This document shows, one piece after another, positions 44,040-55,588 of a DNA stretch of 64,000 nt; position 1 is the stretch's first letter; each line of letters starts with the position of its first letter. The stretch comes from Symsagittifera roscoffensis (taxonomy: Eukaryota > Xenacoelomorpha > Acoela > Convolutidae). A program made the position numbers and the translations under genes. The stretch covers positions 64,331,253 through 64,395,252 of the forward strand of contig NC_087062.1 of assembly GCF_963678635.1 (NCBI RefSeq). The letters run 5' to 3'. The notes below the pieces were generated by a model, which saw only the letters and a list, made by a program, of their open reading frames with translations, did not search any database and had not been told where the DNA came from.

Positions 44040-45495
44040 TTAATGCGGATTTCATTGAACTTGTCGCTAGCATCCTTAAACAGTATTTTATTCCACGAAT
44101 TTTTGAAAATTATAAGTAGAATTGAGAAATTAGAATGTATCATACTTTCAAGCATAAAAATGAAACTCAAAGCGTTGATTTCAGTTTTGAATTGCGAGTA
44201 ATTTTGTTGATTTCAAGAAGAATGAGGATCTAACTGCTCAATAGTAAAACTTGGTTGTTTTCAGTTCGCCGCGATTTTAGTTTTGCCTGTGCTTCGAATT
44301 GCCACGTTTGCCAAGTCATTGGAAATTGTATTTTTACTCATCAATTTATAATTTTTTCAGAAGAAACCACAAATGGTTTACCGATTCCAGAAAATAGTTT
44401 TGTGATAACTTAGAAAGTTTTAAATTAACCCCTTAACTCGGTGTGGTTTTTTCTCGTCAGAAGAAAATTACTTTTAAATACATTTTTTGAAAAAAGTTTT
44501 TGAACCAGATCAACGTTTTCAACGCATTAAGATAATATTATAAAAAATGGCTTCCATTTGCAAAAAAAAAACGGCTGCAAAAAAAATGCCAGAGCGGTTA
44601 ATTTGAGAAAACTAAAAGGATTTTTTCCATCTATTTACACTTGAGCGGTCATTTAGAAGCTTCAGAACACGTTCCTATCTGATTTAAGGGAAATTTTTTG
44701 GAGCTATCCTTACGTTTTTTGACGCTTAATGCGCCACCTTCAACTTATCATTACGGATTTTCACCAAAAAAAAACTTTTGCAATTAATTTTTTTTCAGAA
44801 GTTAATCAACAATTAAATTTCTTGAAAAGATAACTTTTTACTCAGGTCTAAAAGCAGTGGGAAATATCAGAAAGGGCTCTGTCCTGGTATGAGCAGTTGA
44901 ATCATCAATTTGCCCTACCTTTTTCGTGTTTTTCCTTTTGTTGTATTTGGTTTTACGTCGAACTTGTCGCTAATTTCGCAAAGATCCTCTAATTCTACAA
45001 CTGTAGAAAAAATTATTTAGAGTTTAGTGCTCGAAACGCATCATACATTCCAAATATAGGAAATGAAATGGAAATATAAATTTCGATTTTGTTTCCAGGA
45101 ATTGTTTTTTTTATACAATAGACAGGGCGGTTCTAACGGTCCAGCTATGGAATATTGTTAATTCAGTTTTTTTGGCTAACCTATTTTTGGTTGTCTTTCG
45201 AATTGTTACACAACTGATAGAAACCGTAGTTTTTTGCTCCGCAGTGTACATTTTGTATCACAAGAAAGCGCAAGTGGTGTTCTAATTCCAGAAAATTAGA
45301 CTTTTATGTTGGTCAAAAATATATTAGAATAACCGGTTGAAATCGATTTTTAAAAAAAAACTGAGGTCTTTGTGCTCGGTGTAGAATTTTTTTTTCGAAA
45401 AAAAATTGTTTTTCTATAAAAGTTTTTGAAAAAAAAACTAGCATAAATTTTTTTTGACGCTCTGAGTGTAATTTTAAAAATTATCCGTTGCAAAA
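44040..45495. repeat. Old tandem duplication, about 0.9-kb unit
   Basis: Blocks from 44058-44560 recur in the same order at 44958-45490. Examples are ACTTGTCGCTA with CATC/CCTC downstream, a TTTGCTCCG/TTTTTACTC region, a (A)CAAGTGGT.T/AAATGGTTTACCGATTCCAGAAAA pair and the (C)TCGGTGT.G(A/G)TTTTTTCTCG block. The copies are diverged, so boundaries are approximate. No coding sequence is supported. Confidence 0.45.
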
Positions 45496-46155
45496 CTATG
45501 AAGATTAAAAATGCCATGGTGGCTAATCTGGGGAAACCCATTGCGCAGATTTTCTGGTTCCAGGTATTGGAGAGCAGCCATTGAGTCTGCCTCGTACAAT
45601 GTTTTAGTCTCACTCGAGGCAACAAATTAAAGCTATAAAAAAACGTTGCAAGACTCTTGTTTGATCACTTTCTTTTTAAAATCGGGGAAATATGAAAGAT
45701 TTGAAATATCGGGGAATATGAAATATCGGGGAAATTTCTTTAAAGATGACGATTTTCTAAGATCATACGAGAAACCAAATAATACAGGAGCGTTCTGCAG
45801 TCTGGTTATCAACTTACCCTAATTTTTTTCGTGCGTTTAAAATAAAATTAATCGGAGGACAGAATTTGAGTTATCCGATTAATTGACGTTAAAGACTAAT
45901 GTTTTTACCCGCATCGAGCGCTATGGCTCATAATCAATTATACTATCAACTTCAAATCAGTATCTTTTCAGAAAAAATAACAACCACTGCGTTCATCCTC
46001 GCAAACTCTAAGTTTTTGATTTTGGCCTGCTTTTTTTATGAGATTTGCAGGTTTCACAAGCTCTGGAAAGCTGTTTTTCCGGAGGTCTTTCTTTGTGGCG
46101 TAAAAACTTATCATTGGGCCTGTCTTTCTCAAACTCACTTGTCGTTTTACAATTG
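45496..46155. other. Flank upstream of the Copia element
   Basis: No gene recognised. An open frame at 45899-46192 runs into the LTR and has no domain. The 5 bp before the LTR are AATTG, compared with AATTA after the 3' LTR. Confidence 0.5.
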
Positions 46156-46441
46156 TGTTGAGATCAGACCATCTCAAGGTCAGACAGATTAATTGAATCA
46201 GAATCAAAACTGATTAAACTCAGACAAGGTCAGCTAGTGATCTCAAACTAATTAATTAGTCTGTTATTATTAAACTGGTGCTTTTGTGATGCTTAGTTTA
46301 TCATGTCATTTATATTCACTTCTTTCAATTCTTTCTTCAACAATCACTACCTCTTCTCAATCCTCAGTTCAAACCTCAGATTCTGTCTCAGTCTCTAACC
46401 CCAGCTCTTAATCCTAGTTGCTCTAACTCTGAATCTTAACA
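46156..46441 (+). repeat. Copia 5' LTR
   Basis: 286 bp, TG...CA ends. It contains the internal pair GGTCAGACAGATTAATTGA and a pyrimidine-rich 3' half (CACTTCTTTCAATTC..., TCAGTCTC). Aligns end to end with 50479-50764. Confidence 0.93.
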
Positions 46442-46455
46442 GGTTATGGGCCCAG
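46442..46455 (+). promoter_or_regulatory. Primer-binding site for a half initiator tRNA-Met
   Basis: GGTTATGGGCCCAG directly follows the LTR. It is complementary to the anticodon-arm region of initiator tRNA-Met (CUGGGCCCAUAACC), not to its 3' CCA end. This is the internal, cleaved-tRNA priming known from Drosophila copia. Confidence 0.8.
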
Positions 46456-46524
46456 ATTTCTATTTTTTTCTTGTATTATTTTTTTGTCAGAGTTTTTAGC
46501 TTTTAGCTAGCAGCTTAAGCAACA

Positions 46525-47345
46525 ATGGACTTAAAACTGGCAGTGATGGGCAATGATGATCTGCCAGACGCTGAGCCTACTCTCCTCAAGAGTCCGAATG
46601 CTGATCAGCAGGCAGCCTATGATACCAAGATGCAGGAGCGAGCAGTGTTGATCCAGCAGAGGAAAGACAATCGAAATACTGTGTGGTCCCATCTTGCTCT
46701 GGTGCTCAACAGCACCACTTTGATGTACATAAAGAAAGACTGCTTGGGAACAAATGGCTATGGGGATGGGACGAAGGCTTGGAAGCTGCTTCAAGAGAAG
46801 TTTTGCAGTGTAGAAAGGCCGACGGTGGTCAGTCTGGTTGGTCAGCTTGCAAAGCTGCGCCTAGCATCAGAGGAGGTTCTGGACGACTATTTCGTTCGCA
46901 GTCAAGAGCTGATAACGCGGTTGAGCGAAGCTGGAGAAGCAATCACGGCCACACTGTTCAATGTTTTGGTGATCAATGGGCTGCCTGACGGCTATGAGCA
47001 TTTTGTGATGCAAGAGAGCTTTCAACCAGCCAAGACGTTTCCAGAGCTGAGAACGAGGTTGAGGAACTACGATGACTCGAGGACGGCTCGATGTGGAGAG
47101 AGAACTGGACATGGTCATATGGCCATGCAAGCTGCGAGGAAGAAGAAAAGAGTGTCAAGTAGTGGCTGCAATGTGTGCGGTCAGAAGGGTCATATGACGA
47201 GGGACTGCAAATCCAAAAGTGACAGCGGACAACCCAGTGTTCGAACGAACGGGCAGTGCGTCGAACGAAGCAAGTGAGCCAGGAGCAAAGAAGCAAGGGT
47301 GCTTCAAGTGTGGGCAACCTAAACATTTTGCAAGGGAGTGCAAGT
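46525..47345 (+). pseudogene. Copia Gag with two zinc knuckles
   Basis: The ORF 46525-47277 (250 aa) starts MDLKLAVMGNDD. It contains the UBN2/Copia-type gag region (WSHLALVL..., AWKLLQEKF, LRLASEEVLDDYFVR, LVINGLPDGYEHFV) and a CCHC knuckle CNVCGQKGHMTRDC near residue 215. After a frameshift a second knuckle CFKCGQPKHFARECK lies at about 47301-47345. Gag packages the RNA. The main ORF is intact, unlike pol, but its C-terminal end is shifted out of frame. Confidence 0.8.
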
Positions 47346-48600
47346 AGGGGAGGACAGGGTTCTTCAGTTGTTGTGCTGCAACTTCAATGAAGGGAGACGA
47401 CCTCATTGTGGATACGAGATGCACTGATTATGTGGTGCGCGACAGGGCTGTCTTTCCTAGCTTTGAGAGCTAGAACGAAGGGACAACTGTAGAGAACCCC
47501 AACGGGACGCTGTCAAGGATTGAGGGCAAAGGATCAGTGGAAGTGGAGTTCAGGGACTACCATGATGCTGTGAGGAGCTACACTTTTTATAATGTGCTGT
47601 TTGTACCGAGCTACAGTGTGAACTTGATGAGTGTGCGCTCAGCTGTGGCTAGAGGCTCAAGCTTCAATTTCGTCGCAGATGCGTCACATCTACTGGAACC
47701 AGATGGTGGACAGATACCTGTGAAGCAGCGCGCCAAGCTTTTCTTCCTTGAGTGCAAGTTCAACAGAAAGCCGATGAGTCTAGTGACGAAAACAAGGACG
47801 GATACCAGTGATGCAATGTTGTGGCACCGAAAACTGGGGCATCTCAACCAGCAGGATCTTTCATCGCTTGTCAATGTGGGCGAGCTAGAGTTCTGTGAAG
47901 TGTGTACAACTTCTAAGACGCATGAAGTAGCAGTGCCTAAGAAGACTGACAGCAGATCATCGGCAATGGAGCAACGGGTCTTCAGTGACATTCAGGGACC
48001 ATATGAGCGCTATGCCTTGAGTTCATCGACGACTTTAGTCAGCTGGCTGTGTGCAAGTACCTGGTGAAAAAGAGTGATGCTCTATTGAAGTTCCAGGAGT
48101 TTGTGGACCACCGAATTGCCTGCGAACTGACATTGGAGGTGAGTGTTCGTCTAATGCATCTAGGAGATTTTGTAGAGAACTCCAGGTCAAGCAAGAGTTC
48201 ACTGTGCCCAAAAATCCCCAACAGAATGGTGTAGCAGTTCGCTACAACAGAGTGATCACCGAGATGACTCGATGTCTGCTGGCCGAAGCGAAGCTACTGA
48301 AGATGTTCGGGGTGCGAGCAATGTCGACAGATGTGAGGGTTAACAACTTGTGTCCCACATCCAGCAACGAGAAGCGCCTCTCATCGACAGAGATGCATTA
48401 TCGGCAACCATCAAAAGCTAGGTATTTGCGTGTGTTCGTTTGCCTGGCGTACTATCTGGATCGAGGCAACAGACGAAAACTGAATCCAAAGGGCAAGAAA
48501 AGCAAGTTCATCGGCTAATACGACGAGGAGAGCAAAGCCTACCTGCTGATGGATTTAGAGACAAGACGAGTAGTGCGAGCAAGAAGCGTGACATTCAATG
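47346..48600 (+). pseudogene. Copia protease and integrase, broken
   Basis: The protease active site reads DTRCTDYVV instead of the expected DSGCTDHVV, so the catalytic D-S/T-G is damaged, and a stop follows near 47472. Frame 47537-48067 gives the protease C-terminus and the integrase zinc domain (WHRKLGHLNQQDL...CEVC, H-H-C-C). The core then breaks up. The SDIQGP catalytic Asp piece is present near 47988, and NPQQNGVA with RYNRVITEMTRCLL (around the catalytic Glu) appears at 48204-48518. The region between these is shortened. Integrase tail FIG-YDEESKAYLL ends near 48560. Confidence 0.75.
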
Positions 48601-48789
48601 AGAACATCAATCCAGATGACTTCATGGTTGTCATTGAGCTATTACAAAACCTGGAGCTATCAATCGAGGGTGCATTGGAAAACCAGCGAAGCACAAAGCG
48701 CGCCAACTAAGGGTGATACTGCTGATTCAGTTGGCCTACTAAGGAAAATCAGTTGTAGGGGAAGCAGTAGATTCACATTCTACTGATCA

Positions 48790-49800
48790 TCCAGTGCAGA
48801 CGTCCGTTAGGACAAGGAACCCACCCATTCGATACGGACTAGCCTATATCCATGCTTCAGTGACTGGAATTCAAGAAACAAGGAGCTGTTCAGAAGCAGT
48901 GTCTGGATCTGAAAAAGTGTAGTGGCTGGTAGCAATGGCTTTAGAGGTGGAGTCTCTAGAAGCCATGGGAACGTGGAAAATTGTTGATAGAACAAAATCT
49001 CGAAAAGTTATTCCTGGAAGATAGATTCTTGCTGTAAAAAGAGATGCGATGGTACAAGTGGAACGGTTCAAAGCCCGATATGTAGTGAAAGGGTTCATGC
49101 AAGTGGAAGGACTTGAGTTCAATGAGACGTTCGCTCCAACCTGTAAACCCGAAACAAAGAGGACAATGCTGGCTCTGGGGGCACAAGATGATCTTGTACT
49201 TCATCAGATGGATGTTCAGTCAGCCTTTCTCAACTCTCCTCTAGCAGAAACAGTGTACATGGAGCAGCCAGAGGGATTCAGCAGCGGTGACAGCCAAGTG
49301 TGCTCGCTACAATGAAGTCTCTACGGACTGCGATAGGCAGAAAGAGACTGGTATCAGACGCTGAGCTTTTTCCTACTTGATGAAGTGTTCACTAGAAGCA
49401 GCAACGATTTCTGTTTGTTCTCAATGAGGGGAACAAACGATGCAAGGGTTAATGTGCTGGTTTGGGTAGATGACATCATCATTGGGTGCAGATGTCTAAA
49501 CGAAGTTGACAAGCTGAGGAGCCGTTTCTCCGAACGGTTCAAGATGGATGACAGAGGCGCATTTACCTGGTTCCAAGGAATGCAGGTCAAGCAGTCACTT
49601 GGGACTGTAACAGTAAATCAATCTCGTTGCATTGACGACTGCTTGAGCGTTTTGGCCTTACTGAATGCAAACCAGTGGGCACACCAGCGAACATCAGCGC
49701 ACAACTGTCGATGATGGGCTGCCCTGAAGCTGGGTCAGCAGAGGCAGTATCCATGAAGGCTGAGCACTACAGAGGCACTGTGGGCTCATTATTGTTATAG
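48790..49800 (+). pseudogene. Copia reverse transcriptase, broken
   Basis: Recognisable blocks in order: MALEVESLEAMGTWKIV, a stop, RFKARYVVKGFMQVEGLEF, TFAPTCKPE, HQMDVQSAFLNSPL (catalytic Asp) and MEQPEGF; two stops follow; then WYQTL and the YVDD-type site as VLVWVDDIIIG (49460-49495), and RFKMDDRGAFTWFQGM(Q). Both active-site aspartates remain, but at least three nonsense codons and several shifts break the frame. Confidence 0.82.
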
Positions 49801-49832
49801 CTAAGCAAACAAGACCTGATATCCTAGCTAAT

Positions 49833-50420
49833 GTGAAGCAACTCTCTCGTTTTCTGGAGAATCTGGTAAGGTTGCACTGGGTGGCTGCAAAGAGGGTTCT
49901 TCGTTACCTGAAGGGGAGCAAAGATCTGGAGCTGTGCTACACTGAAGACGCTGGTGGTGTAAAACTCTATGGATCCGCACATGCTGACTGGGCTGGAGAT
50001 TTGAATGATAGAAGGTCAACTAATGGCTACAGCTTTTATTTGCAGAAGGCAGGGGCAGCAATTAGTTGGAGCACCAAGAAGCAATCAACTGCAGCCATAT
50101 CTACCAGTGAGGCTGAGTACCAAGCAATGGCAGCAGCGGTTCAAGAGGCTCAATATTTGTGATCACTTCTCGATGAGATGGGTGTAGTTATTGACAGACC
50201 AGCTGTCATCAAGGAGCATAACCAGAGCTGTATCAAGATGTGCAAGAAACCTGTGTTGCAGAAGCAAACGAAACACATCGATGTGAAATATCACTTTGTT
50301 GGAGAACGAGTGAAAGATGAGTCAGTTCAACTCCAATATTTCCCTACTGAGTTCATGGAAGCTGAGTTGTTAACAAAAGTCCTGAACAAGGCTAAGGTGA
50401 AACAACATTGTCGACTTTGT
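49833..50420 (+). pseudogene. Copia RNase H and C-terminus
   Basis: Frame 49833-50162 reads HWVAAKRVLRYLKGS, then GSAHADWAGDLNDRRSTNGY (catalytic Asp in ADWAGD) and TSEAEYQAMA (catalytic Glu). After one stop, 50178 onwards continues HIDVKYHFVGERV and ELLTKVLN, the standard Copia end. The protein would remove RNA from hybrids. Its frame shows only one nonsense codon, less damage than RT. Confidence 0.82.
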
Positions 50421-50465
50421 GATGGGTTGCAGCCTGACCTTGGACAAAGCCAATTCAGCCTGAGT

Positions 50466-50478
50466 GGGGGTGTTGGGG
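50466..50478 (+). promoter_or_regulatory. Polypurine tract of the Copia element
   Basis: G-rich run GGGGGTGTTGGGG immediately before the 3' LTR, the expected position of the plus-strand primer. It is interrupted by TGTT. Confidence 0.55.
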
Positions 50479-50764
50479 TGTTGAGGTCAGAACATTTCAG
50501 GGTCAGACAGATTAATTGAATCAAAATCAAAACTGATTAAACTCAGACAAGGTCAGCTAGTGATCTCAAACTAATTAATTAGACTGTTATTAATTAACTG
50601 GTACTTTTGTGATGCTTAGTTTGTCATGTCATTTATATTCACTTCTTTCAATTCATTCTTCAACAATCACTACCTCTTCTCAATCCTCAGTTCAAACCTC
50701 AGATTCTATCACGGTCTCTAACCCCAGCTCTTAATCCTAGTTGCTCTAACTCTGAATCTTAACA
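50479..50764 (+). repeat. Copia 3' LTR
   Basis: 286 bp with TG...CA ends, same length as the 5' LTR and about 95 percent identical by eye. Confidence 0.93.
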
Positions 50765-50941
50765 AATTAGACTTGAATTCGAATTTTTCATAGCTAACTC
50801 TGATTTAAGTAAAATTTTACCTTTTTGGTGTTATGGTCTGACTCTATAATTTTATCAGTAAATTTATTTGAAAATTGTTCGTATTTTTTCCGATTTTGTA
50901 TTTTTTTAATGATTACTGTCTAACCAGGTGAATTTTTATAC

Positions 50942-51390
50942 TGCTTAGGTAGTCCTAGGACTGCGCGTTTGATCGATGTTTCAAGGATTTTTACAGCACT
51001 TCCAGCGCTTGTTAGAGTTAATTTCGTAGCATTCCTAAATTCATCCCACAAAGTCTCTGAATTATCTAGCATGGCGTCTTCTATATGGTTAGGGCATCAA
51101 AATTTTCTCTTTTTGCTCTCTCTGCAAATCAAAATTTTCCGTTTATCAAAGCATAGCATAACTCAACCTAAATTCAATTTTTGTTTTCATCAGAGCTCAG
51201 CTGAATTGTGTCAGACTTGTTAGGTCTCCTGTCAAAATGGGTTTTAAAGGCTGAACATATCAGTGACTGATGTTTAAGAGTTCTTACGCTTAATAAAAAG
51301 TCGAAAGTTTTTCAGTTTCAATAAAGATTTTGTTTTTTCTTGGTCCATTACTAAGTGTCCTTTTTATATATCCCATTGGACGTTTCACCA
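50942..51390 (-). pseudogene. Array gene remnant G0 (exon 2 best preserved)
   Basis: Minus-strand counterpart of array exons 1 and 2. Exon 1 near 51355-51390 is degenerate (ATGGTGAAACGTCCAATGGG). The exon-2 counterpart reads EDAMLDNSETLWDEFRNATK and continues SAVKILETSIKRAV...GLPKQYKNSP, open to about 50942, about 20 codons longer than the other copies because it lacks their 1-nt deletion. It is cut off by sequence next to the Copia LTR, so no terminal exon exists. Confidence 0.4.
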
Positions 51391-52059
51391 TTCTTGTTTC
51401 TCTATTGTTCCTTACTCTGTCAGATCTCATGCTGGTTGCCAAATTCTTCTACTTGTATAACGACAAACTCTGAACACTGATCTGTTTTGCTGTTTCTAGA
51501 AATGCTATGCGGTCTTATGTTGTTTTGTAGAGAACTGATTATGGAAATGGTTCAGGTAGTAGTGGTAAACTGGATCAACGAAGTTTAGAAAAACGATCCA
51601 ACCACACGGGCACATGTTTTTTTTCCTCAGACTAAAAATAGGGTCCCCACGAAGTCGAGTCACTAAATGTTGCTGCAGCCTGATTTTTTTCAACGTCTGA
51701 TACGGTAAAAGTGGCTTGAATTTCTTACCGGTCTTCGCACACTTTAACCATTTTGATCAAGAAATTGAATCTCGCAACATAACTTGTGTTGGCACTACCC
51801 GTACTGAGAGGCTAAAATTTTTACAGCAAATTGACCAAACTGGGTGTGATCCAGGAACTCTGGCCAGATTGAATTTCTTAAGCACACTGAGATAACCAAA
51901 CATCCATTTGAAGACAGCTTTTGGTATGATTTACTTTTTTCACCTTTTTTAGTATTTGTTCTTCCTCTGATGGTAAAGCCAAGATGGCTAATTGAAGAGA
52001 AAAATTTTTAGTTACAAAAAAAATTGAACAGTCATTTATTCTACAGTCAGCTAAACACA

Positions 52060-53589
52060 ACTCTGTTCCACAGTGAGAGTTGTGGCAGACCTAAACCTTT
52101 GCCTGTTCGTGTATGGACTGGAGCTGTTTAGTAACATTTTCTCAATTAATTGTTCTCGTTCAATTTATTTGATAATTTTGTCCTCTTACTTTTGATCAAT
52201 CACATCGCAGCAATTTTTCGCGCTCAACGGGATGTTCAAAACGAGCTGCTTTCTTCGAACATTTGGTTCAGATTAGGACTATGACAAACGTTTCAAAAAC
52301 ATCAGAGTTTGGTGTGGGTGAATTCGCTAGAATGATTTTTGTTCAGAATGATGCTGTGACAAATTTTTTACTGATTGTCAGAGATTGGTGCAATTGTATT
52401 TGCTAGAAAATTGGTGTGGATGGCTAGAAATATAGTCGAGAAGCTACTGTATTCCAAAGATCATTGTGATTTTAATCAATTTAGGCTCCTAATCCCAATT
52501 GTGACGCTTCGCACTTGACTCTAGTTTCTCTACAATTGTCAAAATTACCATTTTGTGAGGTCATAGAGACATCTTAATTTAATTTTTTTTGGATGCATAT
52601 TGGTGTTTTTTGTCCATAAAACTGTGTGTTTGCTTCTATTTAAATTATAAATGGGATATAAAATTCCGAAGTTTCGTTTAATTGGTTTGAATTAGTTTAA
52701 AGGAAGATCCCGTCAAAGATCAAGTAATTTTTTGTGAATTGAAGATTATATTCCGTTATTGTCTAAACTGAGTCAGAGCGATGCAAAATCATGGATTGGT
52801 GGTCAAGCCTTCTGGATCGAACATTTTAAACAGTTTTAGAACTGATTTTGTGTTATAGAATCTTTGCCTACCATCGCAGGAAAATTCACATAAAACCGGT
52901 TAAAGGGAAAAATCCTTATTCTACAACATGTCCATGATACTGGAAAACTTATGGGGCATAAATTTCTATCCGTAAAGTTCCGTTTCAAATCGATCCGATC
53001 CTGCAATATCTCATCCCCTTACATTAAATATTTATTTTTTAACTAGATTTAAGAGATGGTGGACTTTAATTAAATTTTTGTGTTTCCACTAGTTGTTAAA
53101 AAAACGTTACCTATCAGCTCGAAAAGAATAGGCGTTTGTTCGATTTTTCAAGGATCTTCAAAGCACTGCAGCGCTTGTTGAAATGAATTTCGTAGCATTC
53201 CCAAACTCCTCCCATGAATTCTCTGAGTTATCTAGCATGGCGTCTTCTTTATGGCTAGTGGCATCAAAATCTTCCCTTCCAGCTCTGTAAATCAAATGTT
53301 GTTTTAAAATCAAAGCATAGCATAACTCAACTTCAATTCAATGTTTCTTTTCGTGACAGACCAGCTGATTTGTGTCTGATTTGTTAGGTCTGCTATCAAA
53401 ATGGGTTTTAAAGGTTGAATATATTATTGATTGCTGTTTAACAGTTCTTAAGCTTAATAGAATTTCCAAACTTTTTCAGTTCCATAGATGGTATTAGTTT
53501 TTTCGTGGTCCATTACAAAGTGTCTTTTTTATGTATTCCTACCTTCAACCTTTCTTGTTCTTCTTCTTGTCCGTTGGACGTTCCGCCAT
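52060..53589 (-). pseudogene. Array gene copy G1
   Basis: Exon 1 53589-53543 encodes MAERPTDKKKNKKG, then TGA before the donor AG|GTAGG. Exon 2 (53284-53111) follows a GATTTACAG acceptor and reads AGREDFDATSHKEDAMLDNS then ENSWEEFGNATKF before a frameshift and TGA. The terminal-exon counterpart (about 52270-52060) preserves NIPLSAKNCCDVIDQK but has stops. AATAAA follows it. If the alternative donor AAAG|GTTGAA is used with acceptor ACAGAG, the exon-1 stop is avoided. The product would be a lysine-rich start followed by an acidic, helical stretch. No family was recognised. Confidence 0.42.
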
Positions 53590-54249
53590 TCTTGTTTTTG
53601 TATGGTACCTGACTAAGCGTTAATAAAGATTCTTACTTTAAGCTCTTTTCCAAGTTTCTCTACTTGTATAACGACAAATTCTGGAACCTGATCTAATCTG
53701 TTGTGTCTAGAAAAGCTATGCGGTCTTATGTTGTTTTGTAGAGAACTGATTATAGAAATGGTTCAGGTAGTCATAGTAAACTGGACCAACGAGGTTTAGA
53801 AAAACGCTCCAACCAGACGGTAACATGTTTTTTCCCTCAGACTAAAAAAAGGGTCCCCACGAGGTCGAGTCACTAAATGTTGCTGCAGCCTGATTTTTTC
53901 AACGTCTGATACGGTAAAAGTGGCTTGAATTTCTTACCGGTCTTCGCACACTTTAACCATTTTGATCAAGAAATTGAATCTCGCAACATAACTTGTGTGG
54001 CACTACACGTACTGAGAGGCTAAAACTTTTACAGCAAATTGACCAAACTGGGTGTGATCCAGGAACTCTGGCCAAGATTGAGTTTCTTAAGCATGCTGAG
54101 ATAACCAAACATCCATTTGAAAACAATTTTTGCTATGATTTACTTTTTAAACCTTTTTTTAGTATTTGTTCTTCCTCTGATGGTAAGGCCAAGATAGCCA
54201 TTTAAAGAGAAAATCTTCTAGTTACAAAAAAATTGAACAGTCATTTATT

Positions 54250-55588
54250 CTACAGTCAGCTAAACACAACTCTGTTCCACAGTGAGAGTTGTGACAGACC
54301 TACAACTTTGCTTGCTCGTGTGTGGACTGGAGCTGTTTAATAGCGTTTTCAATTAATTGATCTCGTTCAATTTCTTTGATAATTTTGTCCTCATACTTTT
54401 GACCAACCCCATCGCAGCGATTGTTCTCGCTCAATGGGATGTTCAAAACGAATTGCTTTCTTTGAACATTTGGTTCAGATTGGGTTTATGACAAGCGTTT
54501 CATAAAAATCAGAGTTTGGTGTGGGTGAATTCACAAGAGTAGTTTTCGTTCAAAATGATATTGTGGCAAATTTTTTTCCTGATTATCAGAGATTGGTGCG
54601 AATGTATTTGCTAGAAAATTGGTGTGGATGGCTAAAAACATAGTCGAGAAGCAAAAGCTACTGTCTTCTAAAAGTAATTGTGGTTTTAATCAATTTAGGC
54701 CCCTATCCCAAATGTGACGCTTCGCACTTGACTCTAGTTTCTCTACAATTGTCAAAATGACCAATTTGTGATTTCTTAAAGACTTCTAATTTTAATGTTT
54801 TTGGATGCATATTAGTGTTTTTTTTGTCCATAAAACTGTGTGTTTGCTTCTATTTATATTATAAATGGGATATAAAATTCCGAAGTTTCGTTTAATTGGT
54901 TTGAATTAGTTTGAAGGAAGATCCCGTCAAAGATCAAGTAATTTTTTGTGAATTGAAGATTATATTCCGTTATTGTCTAAACTGAGTCAGAGCGATGCAA
55001 AATAATGGATTGGTGGTCAAGCCTTCTGGATCGAACATTTTAAACAGTTCTAGAACTGATTTTGTGTTATAGAATCTTTGCCTACAATCGCAGGAAAATT
55101 CACATAAAACCGGTTAAATGTAAAATTCCTTATTCTACAACATGTCCATGATACTGGAAAACTTATGGGGCATAAATTTCTATCCGTAAAGTTCCGTTTC
55201 AAAACGATCCGATCCTGCAATATCTCATCCCCTTACATTAAATATTTTTTTTTAAACTAGATTTAAGAGATGGTGGACTTTAATTAAATTTTTGTGTTTC
55301 CACTAGTTGTTAAAAAAACGTTACCTATCAGCTCGAAAAGAATAGGCGTTTGTTCGATTTTTCAAGGATCTTCAAAGCACTGCAGCGCTTGTTGAAATGA
55401 ATTTCGTAGCATTCCCAATCTCCTCCCATGAATTCTCTGAGTTATCTAGCATGGCGTCTTTTTTATGGCTAGTGGCATCAAAATCTTCCCTTCCAGCTCT
55501 GTAAATCAAAAGTTTTAAGTGTCTTTTTTATGTATTCATACCTTCAACCTTTCTTGTTCTTCTTCTTGTCCGTTGGACGTTCCGCCAT
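54250..55588 (-). pseudogene. Array gene copy G2 with a 43-nt intron
   Basis: Exon 1 55588-55542 (MAERPTDKKKNKKG, then TGA) and exon 2 from 55498 are separated by only 43 nt because this unit lost about 210 bp of intron. The remaining piece still begins GTATGA and ends TTTACAG. Exon 2 carries the same AGREDFDATSHKEDAMLDNS frame and the same downstream 1-nt deletion. The terminal-exon counterpart near 54490-54250 reads QRKQFVLNIPLSENN and KIIKEIERDQLIENAIKQLQ, ending QAKL and TAG. AATAAA lies just beyond. Several shared defects make function doubtful. Confidence 0.42.

Larger units (their letters stand above)
46156..50764 (+). mobile_element. Ty1/copia LTR retrotransposon, 4.6 kb, defective
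   Basis: Matching 286-bp LTRs starting TGTTGAG and ending AACA enclose a primer site, gag, protease, integrase, RT and RNase H in the Copia order (integrase before RT). Flanking pentamers AATTG and AATTA differ by one base, consistent with a 5-bp target duplication that has since mutated. LTRs differ at about 14-15 positions by eye, while the coding region has many stops and shifts. It is therefore a moderately old, non-autonomous copy. Confidence 0.93.
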
